A program made the position numbers and the translations under genes. This document shows positions 8,155-18,633 of a stretch of DNA of 39,418 nt, in pieces. Source of the stretch: Thiomonas sp. FB-6 (GTDB taxonomy: Bacteria > Pseudomonadota > Gammaproteobacteria > Burkholderiales > Burkholderiaceae_C); the NCBI RefSeq assembly GCF_000377645.1, contig NZ_KB898497.1, forward strand, positions 1-39,418, in the 5' to 3' direction. Position 1 is the stretch's first letter; every line of letters starts with the position of its first letter. A model generated the notes under the pieces. That model searched no databases. It had not been told where the DNA came from and saw only the letters and a program-made list of their open reading frames with translations.

Positions 8155-8909
8155 GTGGGATGACCCAGGACGCGCGAGGCCAGCCACAGCAGCCCGATGA
8201 GCAGCGGCTGGTGCAGCAGGTAGACGCTCAGCGGCCAGCGGCCCAGCCAGGCCAGCGGCGCCACCCGCGGCAGCACGCGCAACGGACGCAGGTCCACGCG
8301 GCGCAGCAGCGCGCCCACGCCGGCGCCGGCCCAGAACACCCCGAGCCAGGGCAGCAGCGGCACGTAGTCCTCGGTGATGGGCTTGTGCGTGATCAAGCCG
8401 GTCCAGTTCCACCACGGAGGGTTGAAGCGGGCCGACGCGAACACATGGGGCGCGGCGATGGCCAGCGGCGCCAGCAGCAGCACCCAGGGGCCCAGGCGCC
8501 GCCCCAGCAGTCGGTGCACCAGCAGGATGGCCGACACTCCCTGCAGGATGCCGAAATAGATGAAGCTATCCGGGAATAACAACCAGCTTCCGGCCACTAC
8601 CAGCAGCCCTGCGCCGAAGATCTGCGCCCAGCGCTTCCAGAAAGCCGCCTCGCTGCGCGCACGTGCGTCGCTCACCGCCTGGCTCAGGCCCGAGCTGAGC
8701 AGGAACAGGCTGACGATGCACACCCGTTGCCACAGCCACAGCGGGCTGGTGTAGAAATCGGTGTGGATGTAGCCGAACCAGTTCAGGTCGAAACTGAAAT
8801 GGAAGGCCATCATCCACACGATGGCCAGCCCGCGCAGGCTGTCCAGCCCGCCCAGCCGGCTTGCGCCGGCCCGGGGGGTATCCCCTTCAAGCACACCAGG
8901 CCCGCGCAT
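8145..8909 (-). CDS. DUF1624 / HGSNAT-like membrane protein (probable acyltransferase)
   Basis: This is a 254-residue integral membrane protein with about seven or eight helices. The N-terminal motif [22 protein letters not shown] (about residues 22-43) places it in the DUF1624 family, related to heparan-alpha-glucosaminide N-acetyltransferase and to acyltransferase-3 proteins; the His at 37 is the likely functional residue. A later block [16 protein letters not shown] and the C-terminal [21 protein letters not shown] are also typical. The substrate is unknown. The start overlaps the end of purL by 23 bases on the same strand, so it is probably co-transcribed with purL, although no functional link is evident. 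Confidence 0.85.
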   Translation of the reverse strand: MRGPGVLEGDTPRAGASRLGGLDSLRGLAIVWMMAFHFSFDLNWFGYIHTDFYTSPLWLWQRVCIVSLFLLSSGLSQAVSDARARSEAAFWKRWAQIFGAGLLVVAGSWLLFPDSFIYFGILQGVSAILLVHRLLGRRLGPWVLLLAPLAIAAPHVFASARFNPPWWNWTGLITHKPITEDYVPLLPWLGVFWAGAGVGALLRRVDLRPLRVLPRVAPLAWLGRWPLSVYLLHQPLLIGLLWLASRVLGHPTPF

Positions 8910-11900
8910 TGCGGAACATGCGCGCCCACGGCGAAGCGTCGCCCCACTCGCTCGGCGCCCAGCTGAACTGCAGCCCGCGGTGCACGCGCTCCGGGTGCGG
9001 CATCAGCGCGGTGAAACGCCCGTCCGCGGTGGTCACCCCGGTCAGGCCGCCGGCGCTGCCGTTGGGGTTCAGGGGATAGGCCTCGGTGGGCCGGCCGTGG
9101 CCGTCCACGAAACGCAGCGCGGCATCGACCCCCGCGGCATTGCCCTGCTGGGAGAAGTCCGCGTAGCCTTCGCCATGCGCGACCACGATGGGCATGCGGC
9201 TGCCCGCCATGCCGCTGAAGAACAGCGACGGCGAGGGCAGAACCTCGACCATGGCCAGGCGCGCCTCGTACTGCTCGGAGCGGTTGCGGGTGAAACGCGG
9301 CCAGGCCTGTGCGCCCGGGATCATCGGCGCCAGCGCGGCCAGCATCTGGCAGCCGTTGCACACACCCAGCGCGAAGGTGTCGGCACGGCCGAAGAACTCC
9401 GCGAAAGCCGTCTCCAGCGCGGGGTTGAAGCGGATGGTGCGCGCCCAGCCCTCGCCGGCTCCGAGCACGTCGCCGTAGCTGAAGCCGCCGCAGGCCACCA
9501 GGCCGCGGAACTCGCGCAGGTCCACGCGTGCGGCGATCAGGTCGCTCATGTGCACGTCGTGCGCGGCGAAGCCGGCACGGTCCATGGCCCAGGCCATCTC
9601 GCGCTGCGAGTTCACGCCCTGCTCGCGCAGGATCGCCACGCGCGGACGCGCGCCCACGGCCACGAAGGGAGCGGCGACGTCCTCGGCGAGGTCGAAGCCC
9701 AGCTGGGCATGCAGGCCGGGGTCGTCGCCGCAGGCCAGCGCGTGTTCCGAGTCGGCGCACTCCGGGTTGTCGCGCAGGCGCGCGATGGCGTGCGAGACGT
9801 GGTCCCACTCGCGCATCAGCTCGGCGCGCTGCAGCTGCAGGATGCGGCGCGAATCGCGCCAGACCTCCAGCGTGTCGCCCGGGCCGACCTGCCCCACCAC
9901 GTGGCTGCAGGCCGACAGCCCGTGCGCACGCAGGATGCGCATCGCCTCGTCGCGCCGATCCAGGCGCAATTGCAGCACCACCCCGGGTTCCTCGTTGAAC
10001 AGCACGCGCAGGGCCAGGTCGTTGCGCCGCTCGGCCACCTGCTGGGCCCAGTTCTTGGCGTCGCCCTCGTCGGGCAGCGCCTCGGCCGCGGCGATGGGCA
10101 TATCCAGGTTCAGCGCCAGCCCGGCGCGGCCGGCGAAGGCCATCTCGCACACGGCCGCCCACAGGCCGCCGTCGCTGCGGTCGTGGTAGGCCAGCACCAT
10201 GTCCTGCCGGCGCAGCTCGGCCAGCGCGGCGCACAGGTTCAGCAGGTCCTGCGCCTCGTCCAGGTCGGGCACCGGCTGCACCGCCTGTCCCAGCGCCTGC
10301 GCGAGGATGCTGCCGCCCATGCGCTGGCGTCCGTGGCCCAGGTCGACCAGCAGCAGCACGCTGGCGTCCTGGTCCAGGCGCAGCTGCGGGGTCCAGGCGC
10401 CGCGCACGTCGTCGAGCACCGCGAAGGCCGACACCAGCAGCGACACCGGCGAGCTCACCGAACGCTCGGCGCCGTCGGCCTGCCAGCGCGTGTGCATGGA
10501 CAGCGAATCCTTGCCCACCGGCACGGCGATGCCCAGGCGCGGGCACAGATCCATCGCCACCGCGCGTACCGTCTCGTACAAGGCTGCGTCCTGGCCCGGC
10601 TGGCCGCAGGCGGCCATCCAGTTGCACGACAGCTTCACCTGGCCCAGCGAGTGCAGCGGCGCGGCCATCAGGTTGGTCAGCGCCTCGGCCACCGCCATGC
10701 GCCCGCTGGCCGCCGCGTCGGCCACCGCCAGCGGAGTGCGCTCGCCCATGGCCATGGCCTCGCCGCGGGTGCCCGCGTAGTCGGCCAGGGTGATCGCGCA
10801 ATCGGCCACCGGAACCTGCCAGGGGCCGACCATGGGGTCGCGGTGCGAAAGTCCGCCCACGGTGCGGTCGCCGATGCTGATCAGGAAGCGCTTGCTGGCC
10901 ACGCTGGGGTGGCGCAGCACGGTGCGCGCCGCCCATTCCAGCTCCACGCCGGTGAGATCGATGTCCGGCAGGCGCAGCGCCTGGCTGCGCACGTCGCGCA
11001 CCATGCGCGGGGGCTTGCCCAGCAGCACCGACATGGGCATGTTCACCGGCGCCTGGCCGAGCAGGCGGTCGGCCATCTGCAGCAAGGCGCGGTCCTGCGC
11101 GCGGCCCAGCACCGCGAAGGGGCAGCGCTCGCGCTCGCACAGCGCGGCGAACTCCTCCAGCGCCTCCGGGGCGATGGCCAGCACGTAGCGTTCCTGGCTT
11201 TCGTTGCACCAGATCTCGCGCGGGCTCATGCCGCTTTCCTCGACCGGCACGTCGCGCAATTCCAGCGCCGCGCCCAGCCCGGCGCCGTCCACCAGCTCGG
11301 GCAGCGCGTTGGACAGGCCGCCGGCGCCCACGTCGTGGATGGCCAGGATCGGGTTGGCCGCTCCCAGCGCGCGGCAGGCCTCGATGACCTCCTGCGCACG
11401 GCGCTGCATCTCGGGGTTGCCGCGCTGCACCGAATCGAAGTCGAGGTGCTCGGCGTTGGTGCCGGTGGCCAGGCTGGAGGCCGCGCCGCCGCCCACGCCG
11501 ATGCGCATGCCCGGGCCGCCCAGCTGCAGCAGCAGCGTGCCGGGCGGGAACTCGATCTTGTGGGTGTGCGCGTCGGCGATCTCGCCCACGCCCCCGGCGA
11601 CCATGATGGGCTTGTGGTAGCCCCAGCGACGCTCTCCCGCGGACTGCTCGAACACGCGGAACACGCCGCACAGGTTCGGGCGCCCGAACTCGTTGTTGAA
11701 GGCGGCCGCGCCGATCGGGCCGTCGACCATGATCTGCAGCGCGCTGGCCAGGTGGCCGGGGCGCCCCACGTCCTCGCCCTCCCAGGGCTCGGGATGCGCC
11801 GGATCCAGGCGCAGGCTGGAGACGTGGAAACCGCTCAGGCCCGCCTTCGGCCGCCCGCCACGTCCGGTGGCGCCTTCGTCGCGGATCTCCCCGCCGGCGC

Positions 11901-12990
11901 CGGTGGCGGCGCCCGGGAAGGGCGAGATCGCCGTCGGGTGGTTGTGGGTCTCCACCTTCATCAAGGTGTGCACCAGCGCGGGCTCGGCGGCGTAGCGGTG
12001 ATCCGCGCCCTGCGGCTGCCAGCGCTGCACCGTGCCGCCTTCCATCACCGAGGCGTTGTCCGAGTAGGCCACCACCGTGCCCTGCGGGTTCGCGGCATGG
12101 GTGTTGCGGATCATGCCGAACAGGGTGTGCTCCTGCTCGCGTCCGTCGATGATGAAGCGGGCGTTGAAGATCTTGTGCCGGCAATGCTCGCTGTTGGCCT
12201 GCGCGAACATGAGCAATTCGACATCGGTGGGGTTGCGCCGCAACTGACCCGCGAAGGCCTCCACCAGGTAGTCGATCTCGTCGTCCGACAGCGCCAGGCC
12301 CTGCTCCACGTTGGCGCGCGCCAGCGCCTCGCGCCCCTGGCCCAGCACGTCCACGCTGCGCAGCTCCTGGGGCGGCAGGTCGTCGAACAGACGGTGAGCG
12401 TCGGCACGCGACAGCACCACGCTCTCGGTCATGCGGTCGTGCAGCGCGCGCGCCAGCAGCAGCAGTTGCTGCGCGCCGGGCGCCTGCGCGCGCCGCGCCA
12501 GCTCGAAGCGGAACTCCACCGCGCGCTCGATGCGCCGCACCTGCGCGCCGCAGTGGCGGGCAATCTCGGTGGCCTTGCTCGCCCACGGCGAGATCGTGCC
12601 CAGGCGCGGAACCACCAGCAGCGAGGGGCCATCCTCCGGCCCGGTGTACGGCGTGCCGTAGCGCAGCAATTCGGCCAGGCGCTCGCGCAGCGCGGCGTCG
12701 GCGGGCGCTTCGGTGGCCACGAAATGCACCTGGCGCGCGTGCAGCGCGGCGATGCCCGCGGCCTCGGCCGGACAGCTTTCGCGCAGGCGCTGCAGCAGCG
12801 CGCCCAGGCGGAACGCGGACAGCGCCACGCCGCCTTCGAATTCGGCGATCGGGGGAGCTCCGCCGGCGCGGCCGGCATCGGAGGAGACGGAAGGGGCGGG
12901 GAAAGCGGGAGAAGCGGTGGGAGTGGACAAGGCGGGAACTCGCGTAGCGGCGGATCGGCGCCGCCGCGCCTCGACGCGGGGCCCGGCCAT
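8887..12990 (-). CDS. purL: Phosphoribosylformylglycinamidine synthase (FGAM synthase, large type)
   Basis: This cytosolic single-chain enzyme makes FGAM from FGAR, glutamine and ATP in step 4 of purine synthesis. From the ATG at 12990 it has 1367 residues, somewhat longer than usual because about 45 residues precede the conserved [20 protein letters not shown]. That tail is low-complexity (Arg, Ser, Pro, Ala), so a downstream TTG (near 12927) may be the true start. The FGAM domain has [24 protein letters not shown] and [16 protein letters not shown]. The glutaminase domain has its nucleophile in [11 protein letters not shown] (near residue 1210), then [10 protein letters not shown] and [10 protein letters not shown]. 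The gene is opposite to map, with 57 bases between their likely starts. An open frame runs on upstream for kilobases, but that is an artefact of GC-rich sequence. Confidence 0.96.
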   Translation of the reverse strand: MAGPRVEARRRRSAATRVPALSTPTASPAFPAPSVSSDAGRAGGAPPIAEFEGGVALSAFRLGALLQRLRESCPAEAAGIAALHARQVHFVATEAPADAALRERLAELLRYGTPYTGPEDGPSLLVVPRLGTISPWASKATEIARHCGAQVRRIERAVEFRFELARRAQAPGAQQLLLLARALHDRMTESVVLSRADAHRLFDDLPPQELRSVDVLGQGREALARANVEQGLALSDDEIDYLVEAFAGQLRRNPTDVELLMFAQANSEHCRHKIFNARFIIDGREQEHTLFGMIRNTHAANPQGTVVAYSDNASVMEGGTVQRWQPQGADHRYAAEPALVHTLMKVETHNHPTAISPFPGAATGAGGEIRDEGATGRGGRPKAGLSGFHVSSLRLDPAHPEPWEGEDVGRPGHLASALQIMVDGPIGAAAFNNEFGRPNLCGVFRVFEQSAGERRWGYHKPIMVAGGVGEIADAHTHKIEFPPGTLLLQLGGPGMRIGVGGGAASSLATGTNAEHLDFDSVQRGNPEMQRRAQEVIEACRALGAANPILAIHDVGAGGLSNALPELVDGAGLGAALELRDVPVEESGMSPREIWCNESQERYVLAIAPEALEEFAALCERERCPFAVLGRAQDRALLQMADRLLGQAPVNMPMSVLLGKPPRMVRDVRSQALRLPDIDLTGVELEWAARTVLRHPSVASKRFLISIGDRTVGGLSHRDPMVGPWQVPVADCAITLADYAGTRGEAMAMGERTPLAVADAAASGRMAVAEALTNLMAAPLHSLGQVKLSCNWMAACGQPGQDAALYETVRAVAMDLCPRLGIAVPVGKDSLSMHTRWQADGAERSVSSPVSLLVSAFAVLDDVRGAWTPQLRLDQDASVLLLVDLGHGRQRMGGSILAQALGQAVQPVPDLDEAQDLLNLCAALAELRRQDMVLAYHDRSDGGLWAAVCEMAFAGRAGLALNLDMPIAAAEALPDEGDAKNWAQQVAERRNDLALRVLFNEEPGVVLQLRLDRRDEAMRILRAHGLSACSHVVGQVGPGDTLEVWRDSRRILQLQRAELMREWDHVSHAIARLRDNPECADSEHALACGDDPGLHAQLGFDLAEDVAAPFVAVGARPRVAILREQGVNSQREMAWAMDRAGFAAHDVHMSDLIAARVDLREFRGLVACGGFSYGDVLGAGEGWARTIRFNPALETAFAEFFGRADTFALGVCNGCQMLAALAPMIPGAQAWPRFTRNRSEQYEARLAMVEVLPSPSLFFSGMAGSRMPIVVAHGEGYADFSQQGNAAGVDAALRFVDGHGRPTEAYPLNPNGSAGGLTGVTTADGRFTALMPHPERVHRGLQFSWAPSEWGDASPWARMFRNARAWCA

Positions 12991-13034
12991 TGTAGGGGGG
13001 CGCACCCACGCGCACGCGCGAGGGCCGCGGGTGA

Positions 13035-13047
13035 GATAATGCGAAAC
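13035..13047 (+). promoter_or_regulatory. -10-like box immediately upstream of map
   Basis: GATAAT at 13035-13040 lies only 7 bases before the ATG at 13048. If used as a -10 hexamer it puts the transcription start at or next to the start codon, predicting a leaderless map mRNA. No good -35 is visible and no Shine-Dalgarno precedes the ATG. Confidence 0.45.
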
Positions 13048-13863
13048 ATGAGTATTTCCATCAAAACCGAGCAGGACCTGGTCGAGCTGCGCATCGCGGC
13101 GCGCCTGGGGGCCGAATTGCTCGACTACCTCACGCCCTTCGTCAAGCCGGGAATCACGACGAAGGAAATCGACCGGCTGGCGCATGAATACACGGTGAAG
13201 GTGCAGGGAGGCATCCCGGCCCCGCTGAACTACGCCCCGCCCGGCTACACGCCCTACCCGGCGTCCATCTGCACCTCGGTCAACCACGTCGTGTGCCACG
13301 GCATCCCGAACGACCGCGCGCTCAAGGACGGTGACGTCGTCAACATCGACGTCACCGTGATCAAGAACGGCTGGCACGGCGACACCAGCCGCATGTTCCT
13401 GGTGGGCAAGGTGCCGCCGCACGTCGAGCGCCTGTGCCGCATCACCTACGAGGCCATGTGGCACGGCATCCAGCAGGTGCGCCCGGGCGCCCACCTGGGC
13501 GACATCGGCCACGCCATCCAGACCTTCGCCGAGGCGGCGGGCTACAGCGTGGTGCGCGAGTTCTGCGGCCACGGCATCGGGCGCAAGTTCCACGAGGACC
13601 CGCAGGTGCTGCACTACGGCCGGCCCGGCACGCTGGAGGAATTGCGCCCGGGCATGGTGTTCACCATCGAGCCGATGATCAACGCCGGGCGCCGCGAGAT
13701 CCGCGAAATGCCCGACGGCTGGACCATCGTCACCAAGGACCGCTCGCTGTCGGCGCAGTGGGAGCACATGGTGCTGGTCACCCCCACCGGCTACGAGGTC
13801 CTCACGGTCTCCACCGGCACGCCGGCCCCGCCGGCCTTCGTCGGCGCCGCGCAGGCGGCCTGA
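13048..13863 (+). CDS. map: Methionine aminopeptidase, type I
   Basis: This essential cytosolic enzyme removes the initiator Met from new proteins. It has 271 residues from the ATG at 13048 (an ATG three codons upstream at 13039 is the alternative). The dinuclear metal site is complete: Asp101 in VVNIDVTV, Asp112 in HGDTSRMF, His175 in [11 protein letters not shown], Glu208 in FTIEPMI and Glu239 in SAQWEHM. The substrate-binding region [12 protein letters not shown] lies at 79-90. The gene is divergent from purL and followed after only 6 bases by glnD, so the two are probably one operon, a pairing often seen in proteobacteria. Confidence 0.96.
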   Translation: MSISIKTEQDLVELRIAARLGAELLDYLTPFVKPGITTKEIDRLAHEYTVKVQGGIPAPLNYAPPGYTPYPASICTSVNHVVCHGIPNDRALKDGDVVNIDVTVIKNGWHGDTSRMFLVGKVPPHVERLCRITYEAMWHGIQQVRPGAHLGDIGHAIQTFAEAAGYSVVREFCGHGIGRKFHEDPQVLHYGRPGTLEELRPGMVFTIEPMINAGRREIREMPDGWTIVTKDRSLSAQWEHMVLVTPTGYEVLTVSTGTPAPPAFVGAAQAA

Positions 13864-13869
13864 AGCGCG

Positions 13870-16506
13870 GTGGGCGAAGCCGCGACGACCATGGGCGCGC
13901 TCGCCACATCGGCCTCGGGCCAGGCCGCCGAGGCGGCCCGCATCCGCGGCGCCTGGCGTGACACGCGCCAGGCCTGCATCGACGATTTCCGCGCTCACCC
14001 CGGGCGCCTGAGCCAGTTGCTGCGCGGCCTGTGCCGCGGCGCCGAGCTGGCCCTGCGCGAGGTGTGGGCGCTGGCGCGCATGCCCGAGGCGGCGGCGCTG
14101 CTGGCGGTGGGCGGTTTCGGGCGCGGCGAGCAGTTCCCCGGCTCGGACATCGACGTGCTGGTGCTGCTGCCCGACGCGCCCGACGCGCACACGCAGGCCG
14201 CCGCCGAGCGCTTCGTCGCGGCCTGCTGGGACGCGGGGCTGGAAATCGCGCCCAGCGTGCGCACCGTGCAGGCCTGCGTGGAGGAATCGGCCGCCGACCT
14301 GACGGTGCAGACCTCGCTGCTGGAGGCGCGGCCGCTGTGCGGCAACGCCGCGCTGGTGCGGCGCTTTCGCACGGTCTGGAGCGCCGGGCTCGACCCGCGC
14401 GCCTTCTTCCAGGGCAAGCTGCTGGAAATGCGCCAGCGCCACGCCAAGTTCGAGAACACGCCCTACGCGCTCGAGCCCAATTGCAAGGAAAGCCCCGGCG
14501 GCCTGCGCGACCTGCAGATCCTGCGGTGGGTGGCGCGCGCGGCCGGCCTGGGCAGCAGTTGGCCGCAGCTGCTGCGCAGCGGCGTGCTCAGCCCCTACGA
14601 GACGCGCAAGATCCAGGCCAACGAGCGCGTGCTCAAGCGCATCCGCGCCCACCTGCACCTGGCCGCCGGCCGGCGCGAGGACCGTCTGGTGTTCGACCTG
14701 CAGACCGTCGTGGCCTCCTCGCTGGGCCTGGGGGCCGAGCCCGGCAAGCGCGCCGGCGAGGTGCTGATGCAGCAGTACTACTGGGCCGCCAAGGCGGTGG
14801 AGCAGCTCAACCAGATCGTGCTGCTGACCATCGAGGGCCGGCTGTGGCCGGAGCTGGCCGAGCAGACCGGGCGTCCGGTCACTGGCATCGACGGCGTGGC
14901 CGACGGCATGTTCCTGGACAAGGACGGCCGCCTGGAGCCGGCCGACCCGCGCCTGTACGAGCGCGATCCGCCGGCCATCCTCGAGACCTTCGTGGCTTTC
15001 ACGCTGGCGCCGGGAATCCGCGGACTCACCGCGCCGACCCTGCGCGCTCTGTATCACGCTCGCGAGAGCATGGACGCGCGCTTTCGTGCCGACCCGCGAA
15101 GCCGGGCCGCCTTCATGCGCATCCTGCGCTCGCCCAGCGGCATCACCCACGCGCTGCGCCTGATGAACCGCACCAGCGTGCTGGGGCGCTACGTGCCGGC
15201 CTTCCGGCGCATCGTCGGGCGCATGCAGCACGACCTGTTCCACGTCTACACGGTGGACCAGCACACGCTGATGGTGGTGCGCAACGTGCGGCGCTTCTTC
15301 ATCCTGGAACACGCGCACGAGTATCCCTTTTGCGCGCAGCTGGCCGCCGGCCTGGAAAAGCCCTGGCGCCTGGTGCTGGCCGCGCTGTTCCACGACATCG
15401 CCAAGGGCCGCGGCGGCGACCACTCCCAGCTCGGTGCACAGGATCTGCGCGCCTTCGCGCGCGCCCACGGCATGAGCCGCGAGGACACCGAATTCGTCGC
15501 CCAGCTGGTCGCGCACCACCTGACCATGTCGCGCGTGGCCCAGAAGGAAGACCTCAGCGACCCCGACGTGGTGCTGCGCTTCGCCTCGCAGGTGGGCAGC
15601 GCGCCGCTGCTCACCGCGCTGTACCTGCTGACGGTGGCCGACATCCGCGGCACCAGCCCCAAGGTCTGGAACGGATGGAAGGCCAAGCTGCTGGAAGACC
15701 TGTACCGCGCCACGCTGCGCGTGCTGGGAGGCCAGGCGCCGAATCCGCAGGCGGACATCGAGCAGCGCCGCGCCGAGGCGCGGCGCCTGCTGAACCTGTA
15801 CGGCCTGGACGAACAGGGCTCGGCGCAGCTGTGGGACACGCTGGACTCCAGCTACTTCCTGCGCCACGACCCGGCCGACGTCGCCTGGCACACGCGCGAG
15901 CTTCTGCGCCACGGCGGCGGCGACGCCAGCGTGGTGAGCTGCCGCCTGGCCCCGCACGGCGAAGGCCTGCAGGTGCTGGTGTACTGGGCCGACCAGCCCG
16001 ATCTGTTCGCCCGCATCTGCGGCTTCTTCGACAGCCACAACTTCAGCATCCTCGACGCCAAGGTGCACACCACGCGGGCCGGGCGCGCGCTGGACAGCTT
16101 CGTCGTGGCCGAGCCCTCGCTGGCCCAGCGCTACCGCCACCTGATCTCGCTGGTCGAGGTGGAACTGGCGCGCACGCTGGCCGAGCGCGGTCCGCTGCCC
16201 GAGCCGGTGCGCGGCCGGGTGTCGCGCCGGGTGCGAAATTTCCCGGTGCAGCCGCGGGTCGACCTGCGCGCCGACGAGCGCCGCAACCACTGGATCCTCA
16301 GCGTGCGCGCCAGCGACCGCACCGGCCTGCTCTACGCCATCGCGCGGGTGCTGGCTGCACGCGCCATCAGCGTGCAGCTGGCCAAGATCAGCACCCTGGG
16401 CGAACGGGTGGAAGACACTTTCCTGCTGCAAGGCGAGGGTCTGGGCAGCGAGCGCACGCAGACCGAGCTGGAAAGCGAACTGCTGGCCGAACTGGCGCCG
16501 CAGTAG
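13870..16506 (+). CDS. glnD: [Protein-PII] uridylyltransferase / uridylyl-removing enzyme
   Basis: This is the bifunctional nitrogen sensor that uridylylates PII proteins when glutamine is low and removes UMP when it is high. It has 878 residues if the GTG at 13870 is used; an in-frame ATG at 13891 would give 871, and neither has a strong ribosome site. The nucleotidyltransferase motif [19 protein letters not shown] is at about 81-99, followed by the PII-UR middle region [18 protein letters not shown]. The HD phosphohydrolase motif is [14 protein letters not shown] (about 507-520). Two C-terminal ACT domains for glutamine sensing begin near 715 ([17 protein letters not shown]) and 815 ([17 protein letters not shown]). 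All modules are intact. Confidence 0.96.
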   Translation: MGEAATTMGALATSASGQAAEAARIRGAWRDTRQACIDDFRAHPGRLSQLLRGLCRGAELALREVWALARMPEAAALLAVGGFGRGEQFPGSDIDVLVLLPDAPDAHTQAAAERFVAACWDAGLEIAPSVRTVQACVEESAADLTVQTSLLEARPLCGNAALVRRFRTVWSAGLDPRAFFQGKLLEMRQRHAKFENTPYALEPNCKESPGGLRDLQILRWVARAAGLGSSWPQLLRSGVLSPYETRKIQANERVLKRIRAHLHLAAGRREDRLVFDLQTVVASSLGLGAEPGKRAGEVLMQQYYWAAKAVEQLNQIVLLTIEGRLWPELAEQTGRPVTGIDGVADGMFLDKDGRLEPADPRLYERDPPAILETFVAFTLAPGIRGLTAPTLRALYHARESMDARFRADPRSRAAFMRILRSPSGITHALRLMNRTSVLGRYVPAFRRIVGRMQHDLFHVYTVDQHTLMVVRNVRRFFILEHAHEYPFCAQLAAGLEKPWRLVLAALFHDIAKGRGGDHSQLGAQDLRAFARAHGMSREDTEFVAQLVAHHLTMSRVAQKEDLSDPDVVLRFASQVGSAPLLTALYLLTVADIRGTSPKVWNGWKAKLLEDLYRATLRVLGGQAPNPQADIEQRRAEARRLLNLYGLDEQGSAQLWDTLDSSYFLRHDPADVAWHTRELLRHGGGDASVVSCRLAPHGEGLQVLVYWADQPDLFARICGFFDSHNFSILDAKVHTTRAGRALDSFVVAEPSLAQRYRHLISLVEVELARTLAERGPLPEPVRGRVSRRVRNFPVQPRVDLRADERRNHWILSVRASDRTGLLYAIARVLAARAISVQLAKISTLGERVEDTFLLQGEGLGSERTQTELESELLAELAPQ

Positions 16507-16518
16507 CGGCCCGGCCCG

Positions 16519-16530
16519 GCGCCGCGGCGC
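16519..16530. terminator. Perfect 12-base palindrome between convergent glnD and cbpM
   Basis: GCGCCGCGGCGC lies in the 24-base gap between the glnD stop (16506) and the cbpM stop (16531). The position suits a bidirectional stop signal, but there is no loop or T-run, so evidence is thin. Confidence 0.3.
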
Positions 16531-16875
16531 TCAGGCGTCGTGGCCCGGCTCCAGCGCGGCCGGCGCAGGCTCCACGCCGACGCGGCGCAGCAGGGCCTCC
16601 AGGCGCTCGATGCGTTCGAGCAGATCCAGCGCCAGCGCGGCCCCCTCCAGGTTCACGCCGAGATCGCGCTGCAGCCGGCGCACCCGGCGCGCGACGAACA
16701 AGGCGTGGCCGGCGAACAGCATCGGCGCCTGCGAATGCGCGGCGGTGTCCAGGATCGAGGCCTGCACCAGCTCCAGCACCCAGGCCTCGGATTCGCCGCA
16801 GGCGCGCGCGATGTCGACGGCGCGCAGCAGCACGTTCTCGTCCATGGCCAGGCATTCGACTCGAGGCTCTTGCAT
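16531..16875 (-). CDS. cbpM: Chaperone-modulator protein CbpM
   Basis: This 114-residue protein of the CbpM family (MerR-HTH-2-like fold) binds the J-domain of CbpA and inhibits its co-chaperone activity. Typical features are the N-terminal WVLELVQASILD block (about residues 32-43) and the C-terminal helical part RRVRRLQRDLGVNLEGAALALDLLERIERLEALLRR. The ATG at 16875 is chosen because the family sequence begins there; longer upstream frames are shadows of cbpA. It follows cbpA by 17 bases, the conserved cbpA-cbpM order, so the two form an operon. The call relies on family resemblance and on the neighbour, which agree. Confidence 0.88.
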   Translation of the reverse strand: MQEPRVECLAMDENVLLRAVDIARACGESEAWVLELVQASILDTAAHSQAPMLFAGHALFVARRVRRLQRDLGVNLEGAALALDLLERIERLEALLRRVGVEPAPAALEPGHDA

Positions 16876-16892
16876 GGAATCGGCCCTCCGGT

Positions 16893-17822
16893 TCAGTTGC
16901 CTGCCTTGGCGCGCGGATCGAAGGACACCTCGGAGGCCATGCGGCGCCAGGCCTGTGCCACCTTGGGGTCGCCGGCCGGCGGCAGCACCACGCGCAGCTC
17001 GACGTACAGGTCGCCCGGCGGCTTGCCGGGCAGCCCCCGGCCCTTCAGGCGCAGCTTGCGCCCGGGCTGCGAGCCCGGCGGCACCTGCAGCTCGACCATG
17101 CCGCCGGGCACGGCGATCTGCAGTTTCGCGCCCAGCGCCGCCTCCCACGGAGCCAGCGGAAGTTCCATGTACAGGTCGCGCTCGACCAGACGCCACGCCG
17201 GGTGCGGGCGAAAGCGCAGCTCCAGGTACAGGTCGCCGCGCTTGCCCCCGGCCCCTGGCGCGCCCTGCCCGGCCAGGCGCAGGCGCTGGCCTTCGCGCAC
17301 GCCGGCGGGAATGCGCACCAGCAGGCTGCGCTCCACCAGGCGCACCCGTCCCGAGGCGTCGGTCTGCGGGCTTTGCAGCTTGATGGTTCGCTCGGCGCCG
17401 CCGAAGGCGTCTTCCAGGTCGATGTCCACGCGTGCGTGGTGGTCGGCAGTCATGCCCGCGTGGCCTCCGCCGCGGCGCGCGGCTCCGAACAGGGACTCGA
17501 AGAATTCGCTGAAGGCGGCCTCGTCGTCGGGGGCGCCGGAGTCGCCGCCGCTGAACTCGTAGCCGCTGCCGAAGTCCGGCGGGGGGCGGAAGTCCTGCCC
17601 CTCGCGCCAGCGCGAACCCAGTCGGTCGTAGGCGGCGCGCTTTTCCGCGTCGCCCAGCACCTCGTAGGCCTCGCCGATTTCCTTGAAACGTTCCTCGGCC
17701 TGAGGTTCCTTGCTGACGTCCGGGTGGTACTTGCGCGCCAGCTTGCGGTAGGCGCGCTTGATCTCGTCCGCGCCGGCACCGCGGGGCACGCCCAGAAGCT
17801 CGTAGTAGTCCTTGAACTGCAT
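16893..17822 (-). CDS. cbpA: Curved-DNA-binding protein / DnaJ-type co-chaperone CbpA
   Basis: This 309-residue Hsp40 co-chaperone stimulates DnaK and also binds DNA. The N-terminal J-domain (about residues 3-70, YYELLGVPRGAGADEIKRAY) carries the essential HPD at 33-35. A Gly/Phe-rich linker follows, then two beta-rich substrate-binding domains with LLVRIPAGVREGQRLRLAGQG and QVPPGSQPGRKLRLKGRGLP. No zinc-finger repeats are present, which separates it from DnaJ. The start is the ATG at 17822; a 17-residue upstream extension lacks family similarity. It is first in the cbpA-cbpM pair. Confidence 0.94.
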   Translation of the reverse strand: MQFKDYYELLGVPRGAGADEIKRAYRKLARKYHPDVSKEPQAEERFKEIGEAYEVLGDAEKRAAYDRLGSRWREGQDFRPPPDFGSGYEFSGGDSGAPDDEAAFSEFFESLFGAARRGGGHAGMTADHHARVDIDLEDAFGGAERTIKLQSPQTDASGRVRLVERSLLVRIPAGVREGQRLRLAGQGAPGAGGKRGDLYLELRFRPHPAWRLVERDLYMELPLAPWEAALGAKLQIAVPGGMVELQVPPGSQPGRKLRLKGRGLPGKPPGDLYVELRVVLPPAGDPKVAQAWRRMASEVSFDPRAKAGN

Positions 17823-17919
17823 TGGGATGGCGGCAGGGTCAGTCGCAAAAGCCCAGCATAGCCGGTCGCGCACGCGCGCGCGATGACCTGCGGCAATCCG
17901 CGTGCGAACCTGAGGCTCT

Positions 17920-17994
17920 CAAGAAAACGCCGGGCCGCCCCAAGTTTTCTTGACCCCCACGGGGGGCGGGCTGGGCGCAGCCCGGCCCTGGGGG
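17920..17994 (-). repeat. Dispersed double-hairpin element, copy 1 (3' side of the XRE-cupin gene)
   Basis: Read on the minus strand from 17994, the element starts 3 bases after the stop of the XRE-cupin gene. Hairpin A has outer arms CCCCCA (17989-17994 on the minus strand) and TGGGGG (17954-17959) and an inner 6-bp stem, GGGCTG with CAGCCC, around a GGCG loop (17968-17983). Hairpin B is a perfect 9-bp stem, CAAGAAAAC with GTTTTCTTG (17920-17952), around a GC-rich 15-base loop. The same element occurs at 37752-37827 on the plus strand. Confidence 0.85.
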
Positions 17995-17997
17995 CGC

Positions 17998-18633
17998 TCA
18001 ACCGCGAACCGCGGCTCGCCCTCGCGGGTAGTGGATCAGGTCCAGGAACACCACGGGCGCGCCGCCCGGGTTGCGGTAGCCGTGCTCACGGTCGCCGGCC
18101 AGGCGCAGACCATCCCCCTCTCCCAGGCGGACCCAGGCTCCGCCGCTCAGCACTTCCAGGCTGCCGCGCTGCACCACGACGTGCTCGACCACGCCCGCGA
18201 CGTGGGGCTCGGACACGCGCTCGTAGCCGGGCAGCAGGGTCAGCTCGAAGACCTCGAAGCCCAGCGCGGGGTCGAAGGCGAACAACGGTGCCATCAGCAT
18301 GGCGTCGCTGGCCGGCCGGGAACGCACGCGCCGCGGATCGCGCACCTCGGCCGCCGCCCCCGCATGGGGCGGCAGCAGGTCGCTGAGGGCGCAGCCGAAG
18401 CCGCCGGCGATGCGCCACAGCAGTGCCACCGTCGGGCTGGATTCTCCGCGCTCGATCTGGCCCAGCATGGCCTTGCTCACCCCGCAGGCCTCGGCCGCGC
18501 GCTGCAGGCTCCAGCCCCGCTCGGCGCGCAGCGCGCGCAGCCGCTCCGAGAGCCTGCGCGCGATGTCCGGGCCGGCATCGGCGGCTTGCGCCGCCTGGGC
18601 TTGGGCGGCCCCCTTGTGCGTTATAGCGTCCAT
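17998..18633 (-). CDS. XRE-family transcriptional regulator with C-terminal cupin domain
   Basis: This 211-residue cytosolic DNA-binding protein has a lambda-repressor-like HTH at about residues 24-82, LRALRAERGWSLQRAAEACG then SKAMLGQIERGESSPTVALL. A single-domain cupin follows at about 115-205, with YERVSEPHVAGVVEHVVVQRGSL and DREHGYRNPG. This layout is the SutR/YdcN-type, where the cupin presumably senses a small ligand or metal. It is divergent from the BenE-like transporter with 81 bases between starts, which suggests that it controls that gene and itself. Two direct repeats in that interval (18616-18629, 18653-18666) are the likely operators; the first overlaps its own first codons. The ligand is not predictable. 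Confidence 0.9.
   Translation of the reverse strand: MDAITHKGAAQAQAAQAADAGPDIARRLSERLRALRAERGWSLQRAAEACGVSKAMLGQIERGESSPTVALLWRIAGGFGCALSDLLPPHAGAAAEVRDPRRVRSRPASDAMLMAPLFAFDPALGFEVFELTLLPGYERVSEPHVAGVVEHVVVQRGSLEVLSGGAWVRLGEGDGLRLAGDREHGYRNPGGAPVVFLDLIHYPRGRAAVRG

Noticed and set aside
8821-13047. Very long plus-strand open frame antisense to purL and joined to map
   Set aside because: The map family sequence begins at 13048; the upstream part is rich in His, Gln, Ala and Arg, as expected from reading purL backwards, and has no recognisable domain.
12991-16431. Open minus-strand frame continuing upstream of purL across map and glnD
   Set aside because: It is an artefact of GC-rich sequence with few stop codons. 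The translated part lacks family motifs, while map and glnD on the other strand are complete.
16876-17196. Longer N-terminus for cbpM
   Set aside because: The extension overlaps the end of cbpA in another frame and carries no CbpM-family sequence.
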